Assembly: GCA_964620045.1 (NCBI GenBank)
Contig: CAZUJL010000013.1
Span: forward strand, 1 to 64,000
Direction of reading: 5' to 3'
DNA from: VFKU01 sp964620045
Lineage (GTDB): Bacteria; Hydrogenedentota; Hydrogenedentia; Hydrogenedentales; GCA-2746185
DNA length: 64,000 bases
The notes under the pieces are model-generated. The model was given only the letters and a program-made list of their open reading frames with translations, did no database searches and was not told where the DNA came from. The stretch's first letter is position 1. Each line of letters starts with the position of its first letter. Of the stretch, positions 43,512 to 52,115 are shown in pieces. The position numbers and the translations under genes are program-made.

Positions 43512-45078
43512 TTACCGAGCGTACCACTTCCTGTTCCTGCTGGATCAAGCCGTTGGCCAACAGGTTAATTTGCATGGGATAAAGCCCGTAGAGCACGCGG
43601 TAACTGAGAATCCACAAGCAGGCGGCCGAGAAATAGATCCCGCAGAGGATGCCGTAGTATCGCACCACGAAGGCGGCGTAGACGCGGCGATAGGTCTGCC
43701 GCGCGAGGCGCACGACCTCGGGCATGTCCTCCAGCCGGCCGGATTTCTTGCTGACGTCTTCCGGCGACGCCAGGCGCAGACCGGGATAGATCAGGCCGAA
43801 AGCCACGAGGACGGCGGTGACCCCCCACCACGCCGTGCTCAGCGCGCTGAGATACCACAACTGATCGAGCGGCGAACGCTGCAACACGGCCATGAGCATG
43901 AGCAGCACGAGGTACGCGGCAGCGCCGACGCCGAGCACGGCCTTGCCAAAGAAGCTGTGGTCGAGCGCCCACGCGGTCTTGCGGTAGCGCAGCACCGAGT
44001 GCATGCCGCGCGCGAACAGATACGCGAGGATCAGGATTGCGGCCGTGATGCTGGTGAGTTTCAACGGCCGCAGGAATTCTTCGGTGAGCCCGTCAACCTG
44101 TTCGTCGCGCAAGGTCTCGAAGTCATTCAACATCTTCAGGCTCTGCTCAAGCTTCACGCGTTTTTCGATAATGGGCTTGAGCGCGTCGGGATTTTCGCCC
44201 GCGCCGTCCGGCTGCATCTTCTCAAGCAGCGCGAGCGCCTGAAGCTGGAACGTAATGCCTTCAATGGCCTGCAGCGTGCCTTCGGGGTCGGTGTCGTTCA
44301 CAAGCCGCTCGCCCATCGTCACAATCTGGTTGAGCCAGGTGCGCGCGTCCTGCCCGGCGAGCATCTCGCCGTCTTCCTCCACCGCGCGCAGCACCTGCTG
44401 CACAAAGGAGTGCAGCGGCGCACAGGATTCGGCATAGATGTCGCGCGAAAGCACGGCGTACTGCGTGCCGGTCTGCGGGAATCCGGAGAACCAAATCGGC
44501 TTCGGAAACACAAGCGGATCGCGCGTGTTGTTCGCGCGCGACAGCAGCACGATCGCATCGCTCAGCCCTTTGGGCGTACGGTCGGCGCGGGCCGTGGCGG
44601 CTGCCTCCAGATAACGCGGCAGCGCGTTCGCCGGTGGCAGGTTCCGCGCATGGCGGAACTTCTCGAGCGCGTCGCCGGCGCGGCCCAGCAGATATAACTT
44701 GCAGCCGTACCGAATCGCGAAGAAGGAACTGTTCGGATCCATCGTGAATCCGCGTTCGTAGGTCTCCAGGGCAGCATCGTCTTCCTCACGCACGGCGAGC
44801 GCCTGCGTATATTTGGACGTCGGCGTCGCGGAGGTCGCCGAATCGAGTTTGATCGCCGATTGCAGCAGCACGCGCGAGGAGTCGCGCGGCAAGGTAATCC
44901 CGCTGCGGAAATTGCGCTCGGCCGCGCTGTAATTCAGATAATTTTCCGAGAACCACGCGAAGAAAGTCAGCAGCATCAGCGAGAGCACGCTGAGCCGGAA
45001 CGCCCAGCGCGCGCGGTGCGCGCCCGCGACATCTCCGTCGTCCCCATAGTCGGGAAAGCGGAGTTGCGATGTGGTCAT
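43495..45078 (-). CDS. TPR-type multi-pass membrane protein, unknown
   Basis: 527 residues. TM helix about 28-45, a periplasmic helical TPR-like region (ALAVREEDDAALETYERGFT, YLLGRAGDALEKF), then about four more TM helices in the C-terminal third. No enzymatic motif recognised. Overlaps pgi by four bases at its start and the sigma-factor frame at its end, so it belongs to the same transcript. It may sense envelope state for the ECF pair; inference from position only. Confidence 0.7.
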   Translation of the reverse strand: MTTSQLRFPDYGDDGDVAGAHRARWAFRLSVLSLMLLTFFAWFSENYLNYSAAERNFRSGITLPRDSSRVLLQSAIKLDSATSATPTSKYTQALAVREEDDAALETYERGFTMDPNSSFFAIRYGCKLYLLGRAGDALEKFRHARNLPPANALPRYLEAAATARADRTPKGLSDAIVLLSRANNTRDPLVFPKPIWFSGFPQTGTQYAVLSRDIYAESCAPLHSFVQQVLRAVEEDGEMLAGQDARTWLNQIVTMGERLVNDTDPEGTLQAIEGITFQLQALALLEKMQPDGAGENPDALKPIIEKRVKLEQSLKMLNDFETLRDEQVDGLTEEFLRPLKLTSITAAILILAYLFARGMHSVLRYRKTAWALDHSFFGKAVLGVGAAAYLVLLMLMAVLQRSPLDQLWYLSALSTAWWGVTAVLVAFGLIYPGLRLASPEDVSKKSGRLEDMPEVVRLARQTYRRVYAAFVVRYYGILCGIYFSAACLWILSYRVLYGLYPMQINLLANGLIQQEQEVVRSVIELLS

Positions 45079-46451
45079 TTGCCCTGCCTCATGTATTGCC
45101 GCGTGTACACCTTGATCGCCTCCACGGCCGGCTGGTCGAAAGCATCAACGCCGAAGAGCCGGCCCGCCATCGCGGTTTCGACTTCGAGCATATAAAGCAA
45201 CTGGCCGAGCGTGTGCTCGCGTACTTCGGGCAGTTCCACGGTAATCACCGGGCGCTGTGCGGCCTTGAGCGCGTCGCGCGTGGCAGCGCACTCCGCCTGG
45301 ATCAGGCGTGCCATCGTGCGGCCTTCGAGATAGTCCACGCCCGGCATCCCCTTCGGGCCGGCCGGTAGCGGCAAGGGTTTGGAAAATTTACGCACGCTGA
45401 GCAGCGTCGTCAGCTTATCGTTCGGGCCTTCGAGATAAAGCTGCAACTGAGAGTGCTGGTCTGTCGCGCCAAGGCTTTTCACCGGGGTCTGACCCGTGAA
45501 AAGATCGTCGCGCTTGCCATCGAGGCTGCGGCGCTTGCCAAGGCTCTCGGCCCAAAGCTGGCGATACCAATCGGCGACGTCGCGTAACTGATCCGAGTAC
45601 GGCATCATGACGGCCATCGACTTGCCCTTGTCGCGGCAGGCGAGATAGTGATACGCCGCGCGCGCATAGGCCGGGTTTGTCGTCAGCGACACCTTCGACG
45701 CGCAGCCGTCCATTTCCTTGCAGCCGGCGAGCAACTCGTCGATGTTCATGCCGAGCATCGCCGCCGGGAACAGGCCCACCGGCGAAAACACCGAGAAGCG
45801 TCCGCCCACATTCGCCGGCACCGGCAACCACGGCAGGTCGTAGGCCTGGCGCAGCACGTGTACCGGGTTCGCCGCCATCGCCTTCTTGTCGCCGGGGCCC
45901 GTGATGGCGACGGCGTGGTTCTTCACTTTCGCTTTGCCGACGGCCCTCTCCAGTTCGTTGAACACGACCAGCGCTTGCGCGAGTGTTTCGGCCGTGCCGC
46001 CGGACTTCGAGATGATGACGAACAGCGTCTTTTCCGGCGCGCAGACTTTCAGCATGCCGCTGAAGGTGACCGGGTCGATGTTGTCCATCACGAAGACACG
46101 CGGACACCCGCCGCGCGCCTTCGCATCGAGCAGATTGTAGTAGGGCGGCTTGAGCGCCGTGACCAGCGTCGTCAGACCCAGCGCCGAGCCGCCAATGCCG
46201 AGCACGACCATATTTTCATAGCCGCGTTTGGCGCAGTCGGCCGCGAGCTTCTTCACATCGCGCACCATCGTGCGGTCGTTGTGCAAATCGAAAAAGCCGT
46301 ATTTCTTCGCGCGGCGATCGGCTTGCAGGGCCTTGTGGGCCTTGGCGACGTCCGGTTCGATTGCTTTCAGGTCTTTCGGCGTGATGCCGTGATCGGCACC
46401 CACCGCGGCGGATTTCGCAAAGGAAAGATCAAGACGCAGGCTGAGGTTCAA
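45075..46451 (-). CDS. pgi: Glucose-6-phosphate isomerase
   Basis: 458 residues. Interconverts glucose-6-P and fructose-6-P. SIS-fold motifs VLGIGGSALG and ISKSGGTAETL, catalytic Glu in WAESLGKR, His in GATDQHSQLQLYLEGP. Length fits the shorter bacterial type. ATG 46451 overlaps the helicase stop by four bases; the last bases overlap the TPR membrane protein. Confidence 0.95.
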   Translation of the reverse strand: MNLSLRLDLSFAKSAAVGADHGITPKDLKAIEPDVAKAHKALQADRRAKKYGFFDLHNDRTMVRDVKKLAADCAKRGYENMVVLGIGGSALGLTTLVTALKPPYYNLLDAKARGGCPRVFVMDNIDPVTFSGMLKVCAPEKTLFVIISKSGGTAETLAQALVVFNELERAVGKAKVKNHAVAITGPGDKKAMAANPVHVLRQAYDLPWLPVPANVGGRFSVFSPVGLFPAAMLGMNIDELLAGCKEMDGCASKVSLTTNPAYARAAYHYLACRDKGKSMAVMMPYSDQLRDVADWYRQLWAESLGKRRSLDGKRDDLFTGQTPVKSLGATDQHSQLQLYLEGPNDKLTTLLSVRKFSKPLPLPAGPKGMPGVDYLEGRTMARLIQAECAATRDALKAAQRPVITVELPEVREHTLGQLLYMLEVETAMAGRLFGVDAFDQPAVEAIKVYTRQYMRQGK

Positions 46452-49009
46452 GTTGTCGTCCTCTGTTGCTGGAAGAATTCGTCCAACGTGGCCACGATTT
46501 CCGCCGAGGGTCCCGTCACTCGGTTCAGCGGCGGCAGCGAATCGAGGAACATCCGACCATAACGCTGCGTGAGAATGCGCTGGTCGAGCACGACCACGGC
46601 CCCCCGGTCGGTCCGCCGCCGAATCAGCCGGCCAAAGCCCTGCCGGAATTTAATCACGGCGAGCGGCACGGTGTATTCGATAAACGGGTTCCCCCCCGCC
46701 GCTTCGATCGCTTCGCACCGCGCTTCAAAAATCGGTTCTGTCGGCACGCGAAACGGAAGGCGCGTGACTATAACACAGCGCAGCGCGTCACCGGCAACGT
46801 CGACGCCCTCCCAGAAGCTGTCGGTGCCGAAGAGCACGCTACCCGGAATGCTGCGAAATTTTTCGAGCAACTGGTGCCGCGGCACGGCGCCCTGTTTCAG
46901 CGGCGTGAGCCCAGCGTTGCGCAGTGCCGACTCCGTGCGCGCGTAGGCGTCGTTCAGCGCGCCGAAGGCGGTGAACAACACGAAGGTGCCGCCGCGCGCC
47001 GTGAGCACGATCTGTTCGATCAGCGCGGCGGACTCCGCCGCGAACTGCGCTTCGTTCGGCTGCGGCAGGTCTTCCGGCACGCACAGCACGGCCTGTTCTT
47101 CGTAGTCAAAAGGGCTCGGCAGCGCCTCGGTGTGCACCTGCGGCTTCGCCAGCAGATTGAGCCCCGTGCGCTTCTCGAAGTAGTCGAACGCGCGATTTAC
47201 CGTTAGTGTCGCGGACGTCATCGCAACGGCCTTCAGGTTCGGGTACACCCATTCCGCAAGCGCGTGGCCCGCGTCCAGCGGACAGCGCACAAGTCGCACA
47301 ATATGGGAACGATCGGCATCGATTTCGATCCAGCGGACAGTGTTCGGCGCGAGGGTGGCGCTGGTCACTTCGCACATCACATCGGCCAGGCGCGTGAGCC
47401 GTGCGCCGTAGTTCGTGAGCTGCGTCATGTCCAACGAAAACGGCGGCTCGTCGTTCATGGCCGCCGGCTGAATGTCGCGCAGGATGGTCACCAGCATGCG
47501 GCACTTCTGTGCGAGCTTGGTGAGTTCTTCGCAGGCAGGCAGCACGGCCTCGACATGCAACTCACGTAAGCCGATCTCGGCGAGCGCCTCTTCCGTCAGT
47601 CGCCATTTGATGTCGCGACCCACCTGCGCGCAGCGCTCCGCCGCGTAGATGCGGATGGACTGGAACGCCTCGCGCACGAGGTCGCGCGCCACCACAACAC
47701 CCGGCACGATCTGGTTGTCGATGAGGTCTAGCGCGGTTTCCGCTTCAGACCGCGAGGCAGGGTGCGATTCCTTGATCAGGCGTGTCTTCAGAAACGGCAG
47801 CAGACCGCGCTCGTGTCCGCGTTCCACGCGTGCAAAACGGCCCAGCAGCGCCAGTGCGCCGTTCTGCGTGGCCTCGGCGCCGAAGTATTCGGTGGCGGAG
47901 TCCTCAACGTGGTGCGCCTCGTCGATGATCACGCGCTGGAATGCCGGCAGCACGGCGGCCGACGTAAAACTGCCCGCCTCTTTCTTAATTGCCAAATCCG
48001 AGAAGAGCATGTGGTGGTTCACGACGAGCAGGTCGGCCTTGGCCATTTCCCGCCGCGCCTTGGTCAGAAAGCAGTTTTTCTGTGCGAGGCACTGTTGCGG
48101 CGTGCACGTATCCGACTCCGAGCACACGCGCTCCCAGAGGTCCGTCGGCGGCATGAAGGGCAGGTCTGAACGGCTGCCGTCTTCCGTGTGCGCGGCCCAT
48201 TCCTTTAGTGCCTTCAAGCCGCCGGTCTCGGCGTCGTCGCCGAATAGCGCGGATTCGGACAACGCGCGCTCCAGCCGGCGAGGGCACAAATAATTCGAGC
48301 GCCCTTTGACCAAGACCGCGCTGAATTTCTGCTCGATGCATTTCTGTAGCATCGGAATGTCGCGTTCGACGATCTGTTCCTGCAGGTTAATTGTGCGCGT
48401 GGACACGATCACACGCTCGCGGTTGCGTGTGGCCCACTCGATCGCGGGCAGCAGGTAGGCCAGCGTCTTCCCCACGCCCGTCGGCGCTTCCACGACGGCG
48501 ATCTCGTCGCGGTTGAACGCCGTCGCGATGCAATCGAGCATGCGCGCCTGCTGCGGACGGACCTCGTATTCGGTCAGCGTGCCCGAAAGCTTGCTGTCCG
48601 GTCCGAGCACTGCGGCGAGTTTGCCCGCATCCAGCCGCACGCGGTCTTTGTCGAAGAACGGCTCGACAACGACGTACACCTGCTCGACCTCATTGTCGAC
48701 GATGTAGACCCCGTGTCCGTTGTGGCTGTAAACGACGGCCAGCTCGAGATCGGCGTCGGACGGGCTCGTGTCGCCGCCGGGATGGTTGTGGATGACCACG
48801 TCGCGCGGTTCGAGGCCTTCAAAGATGGCGGGAACGGCCCCCTCCGTGCCGCGCGCGAGCACGCGGGCTTTCGCGACCAGCCCCTGCGGGTCGAGCGTGC
48901 CCGCGAAGAACACCTCGCGCCCGCCGGTCTCGGCGATGGCCGCGCGCATGGTCTGCGCGGCTTCCTCGCGAAAGCGGGTACGGGCGTCGGGTGCGCGCTG
49001 GGCGTTCAT
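46448..49009 (-). CDS. DinG/YoaA-type helicase with N-terminal JAB (RadC-like) domain
   Basis: 853 residues. Residues about 15-125 are a JAB/MPN domain with the metal motif HNHPGGDTSPSDAD (His74, His76). From about 150 an XPD-like SF2 helicase follows: Walker A APTGVGKT (175-182); Fe-S ligands Cys242, 302, 307 and 313, with the 5- and 6-residue spacing of DinG; DEAH in IIDEAHHVED; and C-terminal motifs SATLTVN and GTDSFWEGVD. The helicase presumably acts on R-loops, G-quadruplexes or stalled forks. Firmicute DinG carries an exonuclease instead of JAB, so this fusion is unusual. Confidence 0.9.
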   Translation of the reverse strand: MNAQRAPDARTRFREEAAQTMRAAIAETGGREVFFAGTLDPQGLVAKARVLARGTEGAVPAIFEGLEPRDVVIHNHPGGDTSPSDADLELAVVYSHNGHGVYIVDNEVEQVYVVVEPFFDKDRVRLDAGKLAAVLGPDSKLSGTLTEYEVRPQQARMLDCIATAFNRDEIAVVEAPTGVGKTLAYLLPAIEWATRNRERVIVSTRTINLQEQIVERDIPMLQKCIEQKFSAVLVKGRSNYLCPRRLERALSESALFGDDAETGGLKALKEWAAHTEDGSRSDLPFMPPTDLWERVCSESDTCTPQQCLAQKNCFLTKARREMAKADLLVVNHHMLFSDLAIKKEAGSFTSAAVLPAFQRVIIDEAHHVEDSATEYFGAEATQNGALALLGRFARVERGHERGLLPFLKTRLIKESHPASRSEAETALDLIDNQIVPGVVVARDLVREAFQSIRIYAAERCAQVGRDIKWRLTEEALAEIGLRELHVEAVLPACEELTKLAQKCRMLVTILRDIQPAAMNDEPPFSLDMTQLTNYGARLTRLADVMCEVTSATLAPNTVRWIEIDADRSHIVRLVRCPLDAGHALAEWVYPNLKAVAMTSATLTVNRAFDYFEKRTGLNLLAKPQVHTEALPSPFDYEEQAVLCVPEDLPQPNEAQFAAESAALIEQIVLTARGGTFVLFTAFGALNDAYARTESALRNAGLTPLKQGAVPRHQLLEKFRSIPGSVLFGTDSFWEGVDVAGDALRCVIVTRLPFRVPTEPIFEARCEAIEAAGGNPFIEYTVPLAVIKFRQGFGRLIRRRTDRGAVVVLDQRILTQRYGRMFLDSLPPLNRVTGPSAEIVATLDEFFQQQRTTT

Positions 49010-49054
49010 CCGAATAGGGTACGCGACCGGCCCGCGGCGGGGCGAATCGCGGCC

Positions 49055-49618
49055 TCAGGCGCCGCGCGAAATCAGGTTCATGAACTCCGCGCGCGTGGCC
49101 GGGTCGTCGCGGAAACTGCCCAGCACGGACGACGTCGTCATGATCGAGTTCTGTTTTTGCACGCCGCGCATCATCGAGCAGAGGTGCTGGCACTCGACGA
49201 CAACGCCCACGCCCTCCGCGTCCGTAAGGTTCATGATTTCCTGCGCGATTTGCGCGGTCAGGTGTTCCTGAATCTGGAGCCGGCGCGAGTAGAGGTCTAC
49301 GATCCGCGCAAGCTTGCTGAGGCCCAATACTTTCTTGTCTGCAATGTATCCAATGTGGCATTTGCCGAAGAACGGCAGCATGTGGTGCTCGCACATGCTG
49401 TACACCTCGATGTCGCGCGAGACGATCATGTTGTTCGATTCGGCGCGGAAGATGGCGCCGTTAACGATTTCGTTTGCACTGCCCGCGTAGCCCGACATCA
49501 GAAATTCAAACGAGCGCGCGACGCGCGCGGGTGTGTTGCGCAGGCCCTCGCGGGTCGGGTCTTCGCCGAGCTCCATGAGCAGTTGGTGTATGAGTTTTTC
49601 GATGCGTTCTGTGTTCAT
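49055..49618 (-). CDS. folE: GTP cyclohydrolase I
   Basis: 187 residues. Makes 7,8-dihydroneopterin triphosphate from GTP, the first folate step. Zinc ligands are in SMCEHHMLPFFG (Cys, His) and QHLCSMMRG (Cys). DPTREGLRNTPARVARS is the usual N-terminal stretch. ATG 49618 overlaps the folK2 stop by four bases. Last gene of folM-like/folB/folK/folE. Confidence 0.96.
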   Translation of the reverse strand: MNTERIEKLIHQLLMELGEDPTREGLRNTPARVARSFEFLMSGYAGSANEIVNGAIFRAESNNMIVSRDIEVYSMCEHHMLPFFGKCHIGYIADKKVLGLSKLARIVDLYSRRLQIQEHLTAQIAQEIMNLTDAEGVGVVVECQHLCSMMRGVQKQNSIMTTSSVLGSFRDDPATRAEFMNLISRGA

Positions 49619-50121
49619 GCGTTGAGCAACTCCCGTAACCGCTTCGTCAAGGCCTCGTCCGCCACGAGGCCTGCCTTGCCTAGTTTATCCGCCACTTGCG
49701 CGGCCGTTTCGCTGTTGGGCAGCCGCAACGTTGGCGCGAGCTCCGCCAGCGGCACGGCGATGAAATTGCGCTGGAGCACTTCATCATCCATCCAGACCGG
49801 CCGGCCATCCTCGCAGTATACGGCCAAATCGAGATCGATTGTGCGCGCCGCATGCTTGTCCGCCGTGCGCTCGCGTCCCAATGTGGCCTCTATCGGTTTT
49901 AATAAGTCCCGCTCGGCTTCCGATCGTTCCAGCAGTATTCGCACGTGTACGACACCGTTCCGATAATCCGCTTGTTCTGGCCGCGTCAATGGCTTGGTGC
50001 GATAAAAAGTGGATACCGCGATTTCTTCGGTGCGTTCACGCAATTCCGCGACAGCGGCAACGATATTTTTCTCCGGTTCAATATTCGATCCAACCGCGAT
50101 ATAGATGTCGGCAACCTTCAT
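49615..50121 (-). CDS. folK: HPPK, folate pyrophosphokinase (copy 2)
   Basis: 168 residues. YIAVGSNIEPEKNI, FYRTKPLTRPEQADYRN, and ARTIDLDLAVY with the metal Asp pair; NFIAVPLAELAP replaces the usual LPHPR region. Overlaps folB and folE by four bases each, so it is part of the folate operon. It diverges from the copy by the pan genes; this is the likely housekeeping enzyme. Confidence 0.9.
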   Translation of the reverse strand: MKVADIYIAVGSNIEPEKNIVAAVAELRERTEEIAVSTFYRTKPLTRPEQADYRNGVVHVRILLERSEAERDLLKPIEATLGRERTADKHAARTIDLDLAVYCEDGRPVWMDDEVLQRNFIAVPLAELAPTLRLPNSETAAQVADKLGKAGLVADEALTKRLRELLNA

Positions 50122-50483
50122 TTCCGCGCGCGGGAAATATCGACCGCCACGCTTCGGGCGTAGCGTAGGGCCCCCGGCTTGTCGATGCTGACGTCGACGC
50201 GCTCAATCGGGAATCCCAGCGCGATCTCCGCGATGCGCTCGGACAGGCGCTCGATCAGGTGGAACTGCGAGGATTCGACTTCCTTCAGAATTGCCTGCTT
50301 CACGGCTTTGTAGTCGATCGTATCGGCCAGCGCGTCGCTGTGGCAGGGTTTGCTCAGGTCGGCGTGCATGGTGACATTGATCATGATCAACTGCTTGCGC
50401 ACGCGTTCGTCGGGGTTCACCCCCACAATGCACTCCACCGCCAGATCGCGGATGTGGATGCGGTCCAGCCGGCGCTCAGTCAT
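50118..50483 (-). CDS. folB: Dihydroneopterin aldolase
   Basis: 121 residues, normal length. DRIHIRDLAVECIVGVNPDERVRKQ is in pieces the FolB N-terminus, with the conserved Glu, and a Lys near the C-terminus (SIDKPGALRYA) fits the catalytic Lys. Converts dihydroneopterin to hydroxymethyl-dihydropterin, the substrate of the next gene product. Overlaps the SDR gene by eight bases. Confidence 0.93.
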   Translation of the reverse strand: MTERRLDRIHIRDLAVECIVGVNPDERVRKQLIMINVTMHADLSKPCHSDALADTIDYKAVKQAILKEVESSQFHLIERLSERIAEIALGFPIERVDVSIDKPGALRYARSVAVDISRARK

Positions 50484-51222
50484 ACAACCCTCCCAGCATG
50501 TGGCGTCCGCCGTCCACGTAAATCACCTGCCCGGTGATGAAGGCGCTTTGCAACAGAAACACCGTCGCCAGGGTGAGATCCTCGAGGCTGCCGTGGGTAT
50601 GCAGCGGATTCGTCGGGGCGAGATCTTTCAAGTACTGCTCATCCTTCCCCGCCGGCGGCAACACGAGCCCCGGCGCGATCGCATTCACGCGCACCAACGG
50701 CGCGAATTCCAGCGCCGTCATGCGCGTGAGCGAGAACAGCATGCGCTTGCTCAGGTGATACGACACATGCCGCGCGTCGTAGTCGCGCATGCGCGTGTCG
50801 AGAAAATTCACCACGCCGACAGGCCGGTTTTGCGCTGCGACCGCCCTCGTGAGCAGAAACGGCGCCCACGCATTCACGCGCACGTTGTTAATAAGGCTTT
50901 CTTCGCTTAGCTCGCTCAGGCGATCTTCGGGATAGATCGAGGCGTTGTTGATTAGCGCATCGATCGCGCCCGCCGATTCGATCACGCGCGCGGCGAGCCG
51001 CTGCGTTTCGGTAGGCTCCGCCAGGTCCGCCGGGAACGTCCACGCGCGGCGCCCCATGCCGCGGATTTCGTCCGCCAGCGTCGCGGCATCGTCCGCGGAA
51101 CTCTGGTAGTGCGCGGCGATATCCCACCCGGCGCGTGCGAGCGCCAGCGCGACCGCGCGGCCAATGCGTTTGCCCGCGCCGGTGACGAGGGCGATTTGTG
51201 CAGGTGCGTTGGAGGTTGACAC
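50476..51222 (-). CDS. folM: SDR oxidoreductase, pteridine reductase-like (FolM)
   Basis: 248 residues. Short-chain dehydrogenase with TGAGKRIGRAVA (the Arg in this loop is typical of pteridine reductases), NNASIYPEDRL, YHLSKRM catalytic Tyr/Lys, and DGGRHMLGG. Placement at the head of folB-folK-folE supports a dihydrofolate/dihydropterin reductase role. The symbol is inferred from motif and context. Confidence 0.8.
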   Translation of the reverse strand: MSTSNAPAQIALVTGAGKRIGRAVALALARAGWDIAAHYQSSADDAATLADEIRGMGRRAWTFPADLAEPTETQRLAARVIESAGAIDALINNASIYPEDRLSELSEESLINNVRVNAWAPFLLTRAVAAQNRPVGVVNFLDTRMRDYDARHVSYHLSKRMLFSLTRMTALEFAPLVRVNAIAPGLVLPPAGKDEQYLKDLAPTNPLHTHGSLEDLTLATVFLLQSAFITGQVIYVDGGRHMLGGLYD

Positions 51223-51290
51223 GACCCCTCCCTTCTTTTCTTCTACTGCGTCTTGGCCCCGATGCGAAGAAAACCGGGCGATGCCGGTGC

Positions 51291-52100
51291 TTATTCCGGG
51301 TACTTGGGGGCCTGCGCCGCCCCTTCGCGGATGTCGGTCGCCGGGACGATAACACCTGCGATATTGTCGGTGCGTCCGCCCAGCATGCTGCCGCCCCCGC
51401 CGCCGCTCACCACGCGCAGCAGATTGATGCCGACGAATTTGCCGTCGACCGTGAACGCCGGCGAGCCGAGGCCCGTCTGCGTCGGGTCGAGGCCCGGCAC
51501 GTACAGCGTGCGCGGGCGCGTGACGATCGCCGAGATGCGCTCGATCGACGCGGCATGTTCGCGGCCCGCCACCTGGCCCAGGCGATTCAGTGTGATCACA
51601 GGATCCAGGTGCTTCGGCGAATCCGCGTCTTCGATGTTTACAAATTCAAAGGTCTTCGACTGCTTTTCCGTGGGGCGAACAAAGGCCATATCGAGGTCCT
51701 TGTCGCGCAGGATTACTTCCGCGGCAATCTCCGTACCATCAAGTAGCATGATCTTGATGTCGCGCACTTCGGTTTCCATCTGCATGCCGGACTGCCCCGC
51801 GGCGGCCATCATCTGTTCCATCACCGAGGACGGGTCGGTCTCGGAGAGCGACATCACGATCAGGCCTTCCGGCGAAATCACGGTGCCGGTGGCTTCTACT
51901 TTGGATTCACGGCTCTGCGACGATGCGCCGGTGAACGAGACCTTCTGATTGATCACGATCGCCAGCGTGACGACCGCGGACTTGTGCTTTTCCAGGATCG
52001 CGCGGCCCTTTTCGGCCAGTTCATCCGCGGACACCAGTGGCGTGATTGCGCCGGCGAATGCCAGCACGGCTCCCACTACCTTCAATTTCATCGTATGCAT
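51291..52100 (-). CDS. Trypsin-like (S1C) protein lacking the catalytic His
   Basis: 269 residues, signal peptide about 1-25. The S1C fold is recognisable: ATGTVISPEGLIVMSL (where HtrA has GSGxII...VTNxHV), DKDLDMAFVRP for the Asp loop, and GLGSPAFTVDGKFVGIN for the Ser loop. The His position reads S-L-S-E, so the triad is incomplete and it is probably not a protease. No PDZ domain. AAGGGG lies about eight bases before ATG 52100. Directly downstream of the HtrA gene, so perhaps its regulator or partner. Confidence 0.75.
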   Translation of the reverse strand: MHTMKLKVVGAVLAFAGAITPLVSADELAEKGRAILEKHKSAVVTLAIVINQKVSFTGASSQSRESKVEATGTVISPEGLIVMSLSETDPSSVMEQMMAAAGQSGMQMETEVRDIKIMLLDGTEIAAEVILRDKDLDMAFVRPTEKQSKTFEFVNIEDADSPKHLDPVITLNRLGQVAGREHAASIERISAIVTRPRTLYVPGLDPTQTGLGSPAFTVDGKFVGINLLRVVSGGGGGSMLGGRTDNIAGVIVPATDIREGAAQAPKYPE

Positions 52101-52115
52101 GGCGCTGGCCCCTTG

